Below, one piece after another: positions 55,977-63,481 of a stretch of DNA of 64,000 bases. Origin of the DNA: CAXBID01 sp963815305 (GTDB taxonomy: Bacteria; Bacteroidota; Bacteroidia; Flavobacteriales; Flavobacteriaceae); assembly GCA_963815305.1 (NCBI GenBank), contig CAWFFW010000001.1, positions 2,728,001 through 2,792,000 on the forward strand, in the 5' to 3' direction. Numbering within the stretch: position 1 is the stretch's first letter; every line of letters begins with the position of its first letter. A program made the position numbers and the translations under genes. Below the pieces are notes generated by a model that was not told where the DNA came from, ran no database searches, and worked only from the letters and a program-made list of their open reading frames with translations.

Positions 55977-56357
55977 TTAATATTCGCTTGGAAGCATCAG
56001 CGTATTATCTACAAAAAATAATCGCAATTCATCCAAAGGAAAATCGGTTACAATATATCGGTGCGTTTCAAAAATTTTATCATTTCCATCACTATAATTA
56101 ATGATAGCTTCACATTGCTTTTCAAACTGTTCCTTTTCAGAAAGTCGCTTAAAATCAATGGTAATAAAAGAACTTCTATTTGATAAACTTTTTGCAATTA
56201 CGGATGCATCTGTAATCAACCAAAAGCATTCCGCTTCGTTGGCTAAATATTTTAATCCGTCAGTAAAACGAGTTCCAATTAATGGAATCTTAAAGACCGT
56301 TTCTGTACCACAAAAATGTTGCAAATCGGCTTTTATTTTATTAACTTTATCATTCAT
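55977..56357 (-). CDS. DUF6876 family protein
   Basis: About 126 residues from MNDKVNKIKADLQHFCGTETVFKIPLIGTRFTDGLKYLANEAECFWLITDASVI. It matches the DUF6876 pattern (target sequence, TDGxKYLA, W-L-ITDA) of Bacteroidota mobile elements. An upstream in-frame Met (56435) would add 26 residues directly after the ssb stop and looks less natural. Function unknown. Confidence 0.7.
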   Translation of the reverse strand: MNDKVNKIKADLQHFCGTETVFKIPLIGTRFTDGLKYLANEAECFWLITDASVIAKSLSNRSSFITIDFKRLSEKEQFEKQCEAIINYSDGNDKIFETHRYIVTDFPLDELRLFFVDNTLMLPSEY

Positions 56358-56435
56358 TGTAATTCTATTTAATAAGATTAATAATGAAAAAGAGAGCGCA
56401 ACTTTTCGACAGGAACGCTCTCTTTTAATTTTCAA

Positions 56436-56789
56436 TTATTCAGTAGCGTTTTCGCCTTTAATTCCTAAAAGCAGAATTTCATCTACGACCACTTCGGTAA
56501 CATATCTTTTTTCTCCCGCTGCAGTTTCATAAGAGCGTGATGTCAATTTGCCCTCCAAGGCAACTTCTTTTCCTTTGCCTACATATTTTTCAACGATTTC
56601 GGCAATTTTTCCCCAGGCTATAATACTGTGCCATTGGGTGTTTGTCACTTTTTCTCCTTTAGAATCTTTATAAGATTCATTGGTTGCGATTGAAAATTTT
56701 GCAACTTTCTTTCCGCTTTCAAGGTTTGTGATTTCTGGCGCGTTTCCTACGTTGCCAATTAACTGTACTTTGTTTCTTAGAGTACTCAT
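56436..56789 (-). CDS. ssb: Single-stranded DNA-binding protein (island copy)
   Basis: A 117-residue Ssb with one OB fold: STLRNKVQLIGNVGNAPEITNLESGKKVAKFSIATNESYKDSKGEKVTNTQWHSIIAWGKIAEIVEKYVGKGKEVALEGKL. The usual acidic tip (DDDIPF-like) is missing; it ends LLGIKGENATE, as in many mobile-element or plasmid Ssb proteins. It would protect transferred single strands. The chromosomal ssb is elsewhere. Confidence 0.93.
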   Translation of the reverse strand: MSTLRNKVQLIGNVGNAPEITNLESGKKVAKFSIATNESYKDSKGEKVTNTQWHSIIAWGKIAEIVEKYVGKGKEVALEGKLTSRSYETAAGEKRYVTEVVVDEILLLGIKGENATE

Positions 56790-57491
56790 AATTTAAAAAT
56801 TTAAAGATTAATATTGAACTATCTGAACCATTCAGAAAGGCTTTATTATTGATTTACTTATTATATCCAGAGCGTTTTCCTTTTTTTGTTTTCCTGCCTG
56901 CCGGCAGGCAGGTTTAACTTTTGTTCCGCTTCCTTTTTATTGATTTTGTAAGATTTCATAAGATTTATTTTAGATTTACTTCCCATAGCGACGCTGTTAC
57001 CTTCTTTTTGTTGCTTAGTGCTCTCCAATATTCAGCTTTGTTTAGACATATAAAAAGTGCGAGACACGAGCCTGGTTATGCTGTCGTTCAAAGCTGAATG
57101 TTGTTATTTTGCTGTCAAAAAAAGGTATGACGGTGATGGATTACGGAAGTGAACCTAAATTCTTTGCGAAATACAAAATCATAGGAAGTGGAACACAATG
57201 GCAAATACATTTTTCCTTATTTAGCGGACTTGATTCACGCTTTTTACTTAGGAATGACCTGATCCTTTCCAGAGCAACGGAAAGGAGTAACGGAATGAAA
57301 AGTCAAAAGTGGGAATTGTGTCCAAGACTTATCTTAATGAAGCGCTTTTTTCGAAATGTAGCTTTTCGCGAAATTTAGAGGAATGTGCTGAGTGAGCATT
57401 TCTTAAAACACCATTATTGAGTATATTGACTTATTATCTAATCAAATATTAGAATTATTTCAAAACTTGGTTTGAGGTAAATATGAAAACA
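56790..57491. other. 700-bp stretch with two inverted repeats, no secure gene
   Basis: A perfect 20-bp palindrome made of CCTGCCTGCC and its complement is at 56893-56912, a dispersed repeat type seen in flavobacteria. A 15-bp inverted repeat (CAA-ATTCAGCTTTG at 57026-57040, complement 57089-57103, one mismatch) encloses 48 bp. An open frame of 89 codons from a TTG at 57109 has no recognisable domain and I do not count it as a gene. The island's right end may lie here. Confidence 0.5.
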
Positions 57492-57857
57492 CTATTTTTC
57501 TTTTCTAATAACTAAAATTTCGTCATTTGAAAATTCCATCCAAGCAAAGTCATAAACATAATAATAGGTCTTACCCTTGCTATTTATATGCAAATGTGTA
57601 TGGTACTTAAAAGTAAATTTCTTTTTTTCAAGCACAACTCTATTCACTGTTATCTGTCCTTTTCGTTTACCTAAAACTTCTAAAAGAATACTTCTATTTC
57701 TATGTAGAATGGTATCTAATTCTTTTACATGGTTTTCTGTTACTTTTCTTAAATTAACGTGATAATAATTTTTACATGTTACAGAGCAAAATAATTTATC
57801 ATTTCGTCCCACAAGAAGGTTACTACATTTTTTACATTCATTTTTAAAAAGACTCAA
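57492..57857 (-). CDS. Hypothetical protein with N-terminal zinc-ribbon-like cysteines
   Basis: A 121-residue protein. ECKKCSNLLVGRNDKLFCSVTCKNYYHVNLRK (about 7-38) has a C-x2-C...C-x3-C arrangement like a treble-clef/zinc-ribbon. The basic helix continues, followed by a beta-rich region ITVNRVVLEKKKFTFKYHTHLHINSKGKTYYYVYDFAWMEFSNDEILVI. Similar small proteins are common in Flavobacteriaceae; function unknown. It is transcribed away from the array recombinase. Confidence 0.6.
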   Translation of the reverse strand: MSLFKNECKKCSNLLVGRNDKLFCSVTCKNYYHVNLRKVTENHVKELDTILHRNRSILLEVLGKRKGQITVNRVVLEKKKFTFKYHTHLHINSKGKTYYYVYDFAWMEFSNDEILVIRKEK

Positions 57858-57999
57858 TAAATTTCAATTAATATATTGATTTATAGCTATTTAAAATTAT
57901 TCGTTTCTAACGGTTAGTATACTATTATTTACATCAAACCACCTAATTACTTCGCCTTTTTCAGTATTTTTAATCTGATAAACAAATCAGAAAAACAAA

Positions 58000-59110
58000 A
58001 TGATGCAACCTATTATATATCAACCTTTTAAAGAAGCAAAACGAATAAAAATTTCTATTCCTTATGAAATGATTGTTATAAGAAATGCTATTAAAAAAAT
58101 AGATAATAGCTTTTGGCATCCGCATCAAAAATTATGGTCAGTTATAAATACAGATAAAAATTTTGAGTCTTTAAAAAAAATATGTGATGGGAACTATAAA
58201 ATTGAAAAAGACGTTCGTTTTACTCCTGTACCTAGTGTTAAGCTAACTCAGAATGCACTAGAATCACTTTTTGAGCTTGAGAAAGCATTAGTTTTAAAAC
58301 AATATAGTGATTCAAGCATTCAAGTTTATAAAAAAATGTTTATTGTCTTTTTAGGGAAATTTATGCACCGAAATCTTAAAGAAGTTACAAAAGAAGATAT
58401 TGAAGGTTTTGTATATGAACTTATTAAAAAGAGCAAGATTAGTGAAAGTTATCAAAATCAATTAATCAATGCCATTAAAGCTTATTATGAACACGCCCTT
58501 AAAATGCCCAGAAGAATATTATGATATTCAAAGACCAAAAAAATCTGTTTCTATACCAAATGTATTAAGCAAAAAAGAGGTACTCAATATTATTCAATCC
58601 CCTCAAAACATTAAGCATAAAGCTATTCTACATACCATTTATGGTAGTGGGTTGCGCATATCAGAACTTTTAAATTTAAGAATTGCTGATGTTCATTCGG
58701 ATGATGGTTATCTATTCATTAAAGATAGTAAGGGTAAAAAAGATAGGAAAACTATTCTACCCGAACATCTATTAGTATTATTAAGAACATATTATAAAGC
58801 ATATAAGCCATCATACTGGTTATTTGAAGGGCAAACAGGTTGCAAATACAGTACAGCTAGCATACGTTCTATATTTAGAAAAGCAATAAAAAATACAAAT
58901 TCTAACCCATGGGCAACAGTACATACACTGCGCCACTCCTTTGCTACACATTGTATAGAAAACAATATAAACATTCGCCATTTACAGAATATGTTGGGTC
59001 ATAGTTCGCCAAAAACAACTGAAATTTATACCAAAACCATTGAAATTAACAATAAGACTATTATAAGCCCTTTGGATTCTTTATTAAAAAATAATACATT
59101 GCAGGGATAA
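58000..59110 (+). pseudogene. Integron-integrase-like tyrosine recombinase, frameshifted
   Basis: Two frames make one recombinase of about 370 residues. The first (58000-58524) holds the N-terminal domain (FKEAKRIKISIPYEMIVIRNAIKKI... SFWHPHQKLWSV) and SAM-like core-binding domain (YSDSSIQVYKKMFIVFLGKFM). The second frame (58469-59110) holds the catalytic domain: IYGSGLRISELLNLRIADV, HTLRHSFATHCIENNINIRHLQNMLGHSS and TEIYTK, giving Arg, H-x-x-R, His and Tyr. Removing one base near 58510-58513 joins KMPR to EYYDIQRPKK. The end, TIISPLDSLL, resembles the C-terminus of integron IntI1 (VRSPLDAL), but the extra IntI patch is absent. The cassette array follows. Confidence 0.8.
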
Positions 59111-59114
59111 ACGA

Positions 59115-59166
59115 TATAACTACAATAGTATTGCTATTTATAGTAGTTATACGAGTGTTGTGTGCA
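59115..59166 (+). other. attI-like hairpin at the head of the cassette array
   Basis: An imperfect hairpin (TATAACTACAATAG / CTATT-tata-GTAGTTATA, 59115-59151) lies directly after the recombinase stop and is followed by the core-like GTTGTGTGCA at 59157-59166, where the first cassette begins. The GTTGTGT also occurs at the end of the repeat at 60706-60840. In integrons the primary site attI lies next to the integrase, so this is the best attI candidate; here it is downstream of a gene reading toward the array. Confidence 0.55.
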
Positions 59167-59669
59167 AGTATTCAAGAATAAAAATCAGTCTCTAAAGTTT
59201 TGTAAAATAGTATTGTTGGTTTGGGCTTTTCTGCCAAGATTGAGCATATTTTTTTGGCGTACAAATTATAAAATTATAGCCATGTTGGTTTTCTGCTTGT
59301 ATGGCACTACCCTTACGGATGAGCATTAGCCTGAATATTTTTTGTTTTAGCTTCTTTGCCATCATCTTACATAAATTTTATAATTTTACCAATGGCAATT
59401 GCACTTCTGCAAAGGTTTCCGAACAGAGCATTAGCCTGAATATTCTTTTGGTCTGTGATAGTTTGACGACAATAAAAAAATCTGCTCCGGCAAACTACAA
59501 TAATGGTTTCATGTTTGGTTAAGTCATTGCTTGGAAAACCTGCACACAACAACGTGTAAAGTTTTATTGCAAGTAATCGCATCCCTTTTTAAATATGGGT
59601 TTTCCAAATGACAATCGATTTTTTGCTATATTGGTTGCTCAAAATCGCAACAAACCTTACACGCGGCAC
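59158..59669 (+). other. Gene cassette 1, without a convincing gene
   Basis: The unit begins TTGTGTGCA and its own terminal repeat starts with TGCACACAAC (59541-59550), the exact reverse complement of the cassette start GTTGTGTGCA. Inside are two copies of GAGCATTAGCCTGAATATT (59321-59339 and 59425-59443). The only open frame, 73 codons from 59301, runs through one repeat copy and has no recognisable domain. The cassette may be decayed, or encode an RNA. Confidence 0.55.
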
Positions 59670-59676
59670 GTTACCA
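59541..59676 (+). repeat. attC-like site 1
   Basis: R''-like TGCACACAAC (59541-59550), L''-like ACGTGTAAAGTTTTATTGC, a variable middle that contains AT-rich hairpin DNA, L'-like GCAACAAACCTTACACG (59647-59663) and R'-like GTTACCA (59670-59676). The outer arms pair as in integron attC sites. The conserved positions ..GTGTA..TTGC/GCAA..TACAC match the other three sites. Confidence 0.7.
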
Positions 59677-59681
59677 CACAT

Positions 59682-60701
59682 TTGAAAAAAACAGCATTCT
59701 ACATATTGACAATCTTGCTTTTAGTAGCAACAAACGGATATTCTCAATCGGATTTTACGAAAATAGATGAATATGCGCGAAGTATAATTTATAATTCAGA
59801 TAAACCATTAGCAAAAGAACTCACTAAAAACTTAAAGACGGATTTAGAGAAAGTGCGTTCAATTTTTGTTTGGATAACTGATAATATCAAATATGACGTT
59901 AAGCGTTTTAAAAATCCCGAACTTTATAGTAAATCGAAAGATTCAACAACTGACATTATTAAAAATACATTAGACACAAAAATGGCAGTTTGTGGCGGAT
60001 ATGCTAAACTTTTCAAAAGCCTTTGTGATGACGCTGGAATTGAATGTGTTTATATTGTTGGTCTGTCAAGACAATATTTAGAAAGCAATGAAGAAAAAAC
60101 AGTTCCCGACCACGCTTGGAACGCTGTTAAGATTAATGGAAAATGGTTTTTGTTAGATACAACTTGGGCGAGTGGTACTGTATTCGGGAATCGATTTGAA
60201 AAGGCTTTTGACGAATATTGGTTTCTTACGAATCCCAAAGAATTCTTTTATTCCCACTATCCAACTGAACAAAAATGGACTTTGCTAAACGAAAAATATA
60301 ATCGTGAAAAGTTTTATGATTTACCTGCGACAATTTCCCATAATCTCTTCACTCAAGGAATAACTGTGATAAATCCCGAGAATGGAACAATTAAAATTGG
60401 AACTGATAACAAATTTGTATTTGTAGTAAAAGTTGATAAAATCGAAACTGAAATTTCACTTTTGGGTTCGCCTTGGGAAACTTATGCTTCTCTAAATAAT
60501 TTACCTAAACCAAGTAACGAAGAATATCTAAATGACATTGACAAATACAGTCTGTTAATTCCGTCAATTGAATTGACCAACAAAACAATAAAAGGAAATA
60601 TTATAACTTTAGAATATAAAGTAATACATCGAACTTTAGAAAATATTTCATTATCTGTTAACGGAACACAGACAGCGGATTACAAAGTAGAATGGAAATA
60701 A
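59682..60701 (+). CDS. Cassette-borne secreted transglutaminase-like protein
   Basis: About 339 residues from a TTG at 59682, 12 bp inside the cassette: a signal peptide (KKTAFYILTILLLVATNGYSQ) comes first. Upstream in-frame ATG 59595 would place the start inside the attC-like site and bury the signal peptide. The transglutaminase-like core (about 50-190) has VRSIFVWITDNIKYD, catalytic Cys in KMAVCGGYAKLFKSLC, His in DHAWNAVKINGKWFLLDTTWASG and Asp in the same strand. The C-terminal 120 residues are beta-rich. Possible roles are peptidase or cross-linking at the cell surface. It is the only gene of cassette 2. Confidence 0.85.
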   Translation: MKKTAFYILTILLLVATNGYSQSDFTKIDEYARSIIYNSDKPLAKELTKNLKTDLEKVRSIFVWITDNIKYDVKRFKNPELYSKSKDSTTDIIKNTLDTKMAVCGGYAKLFKSLCDDAGIECVYIVGLSRQYLESNEEKTVPDHAWNAVKINGKWFLLDTTWASGTVFGNRFEKAFDEYWFLTNPKEFFYSHYPTEQKWTLLNEKYNREKFYDLPATISHNLFTQGITVINPENGTIKIGTDNKFVFVVKVDKIETEISLLGSPWETYASLNNLPKPSNEEYLNDIDKYSLLIPSIELTNKTIKGNIITLEYKVIHRTLENISLSVNGTQTADYKVEWK

Positions 60702-60705
60702 AAAC

Positions 60706-60840
60706 GTGTGGTAACACCGTGTATAATTAATTGCTTGGTCACTGCCGACTTACGAACATTCCTGCGGAATATTCTATCTGTGATTTATTTGCTAAATTAG
60801 TTGCTTAACCACGCAACTAATCATACACCAAACGTTGTGT
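60706..60840 (+). repeat. attC-like site 2 (intact reference copy)
   Basis: Begins GTGTGGTAAC (60706-60715), the exact complement of this cassette's start GTTACCACAC (59670-59679). Then L'' CCGTGTATAATTAATTGC (60717-60734), a central hairpin (GAATATTCC-type, about 60753-60775), L' GCAACTAATCATACAC (60813-60828) and R' GTTGTGT (60834-60840). L'' and L' pair along their length with two A-C mismatches, like extrahelical bases in attC. It has no insertion. Confidence 0.8.
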
Positions 60841-60844
60841 CCAA

Positions 60845-61334
60845 GTTTTAACTTTAGCTAACTTCATTTGAATAAATCGCTTGATAGATAAAGGATTTAC
60901 AACAGATACTGAAACATCTTTCTTATACAAAAATTGAGCAAATCGATAGTGATAATAACCCGTAGCCTCCATAACCACTAAACTATTTTTTGATAGTGTT
61001 TTATGAAACTTTTTAAAGCCTAATTCACTATTTTTAAATTGTAAATGACCTTGTTTACTACCATAACAATCAAAGACATCTTTGCTAATGTCTATTCCAA
61101 AAGTTTCATTATATTTATTCATAACAAAATGTTTTAGGAAAGAATACACTACTAACACTCACAACAACTTGAAAACGAGATCTAAAGTCTCACAGAACTG
61201 AACGTGGTTTTTAGTAGAAAAGAGAGAGGATTATCAATGTTGTCGAAGTTAAAACTTCACCGTGTATATTAACCTTAATTCTCTCTTTTATTCTTTCTGA
61301 TTAATAATCTAATTTAATAAAAGTCAAACTTAAG
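60845..61334 (-). mobile_element. Truncated IS110-family element (second copy)
   Basis: Bases 60845-61391 match 62812-63358 with one substitution seen (near 61090). The copy keeps the non-coding 5' region and the first 93 codons of the transposase (MNKYNETFGIDISKDVFDCYG... MKLAKVKT, start 61122). It breaks at 60845, just after the attC-like site 2 core GTTGTGTCCAA. A deletion fused the array to the middle of the element and removed the rest of the transposase, cassette 3's gene and the first part of its attC-like site. Confidence 0.85.
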
Positions 61335-61459
61335 CCGTGTATAATTAATTGCTTTGGCAAGTGCTTATTTGGAAAATTCCTTCGGAATTTTTTCGGGTTC
61401 GTCTTTGTTTACTAAATTAGGTGCTAGCCACGCACCTAATCATACACCAAACGTTGGCA
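61335..61459 (+). repeat. attC-like site 3 (5' core lost)
   Basis: L'' CCGTGTATAATTAATTGC (61335-61352), a central hairpin GGAAAATTCC/GGAATTTTTTC near 61371-61395, L' GCACCTAATCATACAC (61432-61447) and R' GTTGGCA (61453-61459). The R'' half is missing because an IS110 copy lies immediately upstream, at the same point as in site 4. Confidence 0.75.
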
Positions 61460-61518
61460 GTAATGTAAGCAAAACGACCAAATCGATATTTAAAGACCAT
61501 TGAAAGAGTGAAAAACGA

Positions 61519-61986
61519 ATGAATTACATTGTCGAAAATGAAGAATTAACGCTTCAATATATCCCAGGAAATGGAGCGTGGACATATCAGTTAATAATCC
61601 CAAACACAAAAGATATTAAAGGAAAATGGGGCGCCTTAAAAGTATCTGGAACTATAGATGGTTATAAAATTAAAAATAAGAATTTAGGCCCAGTAAAAAA
61701 TTCGGACAAAAAAATGTCCATAAATTCAGAAATTAGAAACGCAATAAATAAAGATGGCGGAGATACTGTAATTGTGACTTTATATCTCGAAAATCAAAAC
61801 GAAAATAATGATGGTTCTGAAATTTTGGAATGTTTTAAAGATGCACACGTTTTGGGGATTTTTGAGCGGTTGGACAAAATAGAACAAAGTGACATTCTAA
61901 AAGAAATCTGGACTGTTGCTACGGACGACCAAAAAACAGAAAAAATAATCAAGGCAATTGAAAATCTTAAGAGTAAACGAAGATAA
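61519..61986 (+). CDS. Cassette-borne DUF1905/YdeI-like protein
   Basis: A 155-residue protein. The N-terminal small beta-barrel has the DUF1905 pattern: WTYQLIIPNTKDIKGKWGALKVSGTIDGYKIKNKNLGPVKNSDKKMSINSEIRNAINKDGGDTVIVTLYLE. The C-terminal helices (IFERLDKIEQSDILKEIWTVATDDQKTEKIIKAIENLKSKR) resemble the YdeI/OmpD-associated tail. It starts 66 bp after the cassette core and ends 15 bp before the R'' core, filling the cassette, as integron cassettes do. Function is unknown. Confidence 0.75.
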   Translation: MNYIVENEELTLQYIPGNGAWTYQLIIPNTKDIKGKWGALKVSGTIDGYKIKNKNLGPVKNSDKKMSINSEIRNAINKDGGDTVIVTLYLENQNENNDGSEILECFKDAHVLGIFERLDKIEQSDILKEIWTVATDDQKTEKIIKAIENLKSKRR

Positions 61987-62117
61987 GCTAGCAAAAAACA
62001 CTACTGCCAACAAAGAACTGAGTTAAAAAGCAACTCTTTTCTTCATTAATTTTGCGCAATATTATTCTAGGCTTAAACATTAGTTTAAGCTTTTTTCATA
62101 CCCTTTTTTACCACTGA

Positions 62118-63089
62118 CTATTTAGATACTAAAACAGAAACAAAGGCCGGATCATATGGACGTCCAGACTTTGCAATGGCAAAACATTGTTTGAGTAATT
62201 TATTGGAAACTGCTATTAATGCTAACTTTTTACTCTTTCCTTTATTGGTGATTCGTTCAAATATCGCCATACAAGATTTGTTGTGTTTATAAGCGCTCAT
62301 CGAACATAAGAATAGTAAATTCCTTAATTTTCTGTTGCCAACTTTACTGATTCTGGATCTTCCTCTTACACTATTCCCAGATTCTCTTATCGTTGGAGTG
62401 ATGCCAACATAGCTACACAATTGTGAAGCGGTTTCAAACTTATTAAATCCATCAGTAACTATAATTAAAAACAGTGCAGTTTTTATCCCTACTCCTGGAA
62501 TACTTTGCAACAATGTGAGTTGTGCTTGTTGATCTTTTTTGACTAAAGACAACAACTTCTCTTCTATTCCTTTCAACTCTTTATCTAAGTATTTCTTAGT
62601 CCTTTTTAAAGATCGAAAAACATAAGATGATGGAATGCCTAACACTTCTTCACCATGAATCTTGTTCTTGGTAGCTGTTCTTGTTTTTAATAAATTATCC
62701 ATTAATCGAAACAACTGTAAACACTCACTTTGAGTATCGGTAAGTGCATTGTACAATGGAACATCCTGTGTTAAACCATAATTACAGATTGCTTTTGCAT
62801 CACTTTTATCTGTTTTAACTTTAGCTAACTTCATTTGAATAAATCGCTTGATAGATAAAGGATTTACAACAGATACTGAAACATCTTTCTTATACAAAAA
62901 TTGAGCAAATCGATAGTGATAATAACCCGTAGCCTCCATAACCACTAAACTATTTTTTGATAGTGTTTTATGAAACTTTTTAAAGCCTAATTCACTATTT
63001 TTAAATTGTAAATGACCTTGTTTACTACCATAACAATCAAAGACATCTTTGCTAATATCTATTCCAAAAGTTTCATTATATTTATTCAT
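62118..63089 (-). CDS. IS110-family transposase (DEDD recombinase)
   Basis: About 323 residues from MNKYNETFGIDISKDVFDCYG, the RuvC-like DEDD domain start (first Asp in GIDISKD; later Glu in VVMEATGYYHYRFA; DKSDAKAICNYG). The C-terminal Transposase_20 domain has LLQSIPGVGIKTALFLIIVTDGFNKFETASQLCSYVGITP and the serine-containing SGNSVRGRSRISKVGNRKLRNLLF. A start 12 codons upstream is possible. IS110 enzymes are guided by a bridge RNA made from the element's non-coding end. Confidence 0.93.
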   Translation of the reverse strand: MNKYNETFGIDISKDVFDCYGSKQGHLQFKNSELGFKKFHKTLSKNSLVVMEATGYYHYRFAQFLYKKDVSVSVVNPLSIKRFIQMKLAKVKTDKSDAKAICNYGLTQDVPLYNALTDTQSECLQLFRLMDNLLKTRTATKNKIHGEEVLGIPSSYVFRSLKRTKKYLDKELKGIEEKLLSLVKKDQQAQLTLLQSIPGVGIKTALFLIIVTDGFNKFETASQLCSYVGITPTIRESGNSVRGRSRISKVGNRKLRNLLFLCSMSAYKHNKSCMAIFERITNKGKSKKLALIAVSNKLLKQCFAIAKSGRPYDPAFVSVLVSK

Positions 63090-63184
63090 AACAAAATGTT
63101 TTAGGAAAGAATACACTACTAACACTCACAACAACTTGAAAACGAGATCTAAAGTCTCACAGAACTGAACGTGGTTTTTAGTAG

Positions 63185-63256
63185 AAAAGAGAGAGGATTA
63201 TCAATGTTGTCGAAGTTAAAACTTCACCGTGTATATTAACCTTAATTCTCTCTTTT
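63185..63256 (-). ncRNA. Candidate IS110 bridge-RNA loop
   Basis: Upstream of the transposase gene, AAAAGAGAGA (63185-63194) pairs with TCTCTCTTTT (63247-63256) and an inner hairpin GAAGTT-aa-AACTTC is at 63212-63225. They leave an internal loop with strands of 17 and 21 nt. One loop strand (plus-strand ACCGTGTATATTAA, 63226-63239) nearly equals the L'' target ACCGTGTATAATTAA; the transcript of the other reads GACAAC, close to the target's GCCAAC/GGTAAC. This is the architecture of a target-binding loop in bridge RNAs. A second hairpin (GAGA...TCTC near 63144-63158) could be part of the donor loop. Confidence 0.5.
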
Positions 63257-63481
63257 ATTCTTTCTGATTAATAATCTAATTTAATAAAAGTCAAACTTAA
63301 GCCGTGTATAATTAATTGCTTTGGCAAGTGCTTATTTGGAAAATTCCTTCGGAATTTTCTCGCGTTCGTTTTTGTTTACTAAATTAGTTGCTTAAACACG
63401 CAACTAACCATACACAAGACCGTTGGCAACAATTTGGAAACGATGCGTATTTGGTGTATATTTACACCAAATAATTAAATT

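Larger units (their letters stand above)
62012..63301 (-). mobile_element. IS110-family insertion sequence (complete copy)
   Basis: About 1.29 kb between the R'' and L'' parts of attC-like site 4. It has one transposase gene, about 200 bp of structured non-coding DNA upstream of it, and about 105 bp downstream including hairpin GCTTAAAC-atta-GTTTAAGC with a T-run (62071-62096). No terminal inverted repeats or clear target duplication are seen, as is normal for IS110. Exact ends are uncertain by a few bases. Confidence 0.85.
62002..63428 (+). repeat. attC-like site 4, split by an IS110 element
   Basis: The R'' core TACTGCCAAC is at 62002-62011, the exact complement of this cassette's start GTTGGCAGTA (61453-61462). 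After about 1.29 kb of IS110 sequence the site resumes with L'' CCGTGTATAATTAATTGC (63302-63319), central hairpin (GGAAAATTCC/GGAATTTTC), L' GCAACTAACCATACAC and R' GTTGGCA (63422-63428). Removing the insertion restores the layout of site 2. Confidence 0.8.

Noticed and set aside
57109..57378. Open frame of 89 codons from a TTG, downstream of an inverted repeat
   Set aside because: No recognisable domain, unusual composition for the region and weak start; more likely fortuitous.
59301..59522. 73-codon frame in cassette 1
   Set aside because: It runs through one copy of a direct repeat and has no domain; kept only as a note in the cassette entry.
59595..59681. ATG start 29 codons upstream for the transglutaminase-like gene
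   Set aside because: It would lie within the attC-like site and bury a clear signal peptide; the TTG at 59682 fits better.
59115..63431. Reading the attC-like repeats as ordinary MITEs
   Set aside because: MITEs would carry identical terminal repeats and target duplications. Here the terminal cores differ per cassette and are complementary within each cassette.
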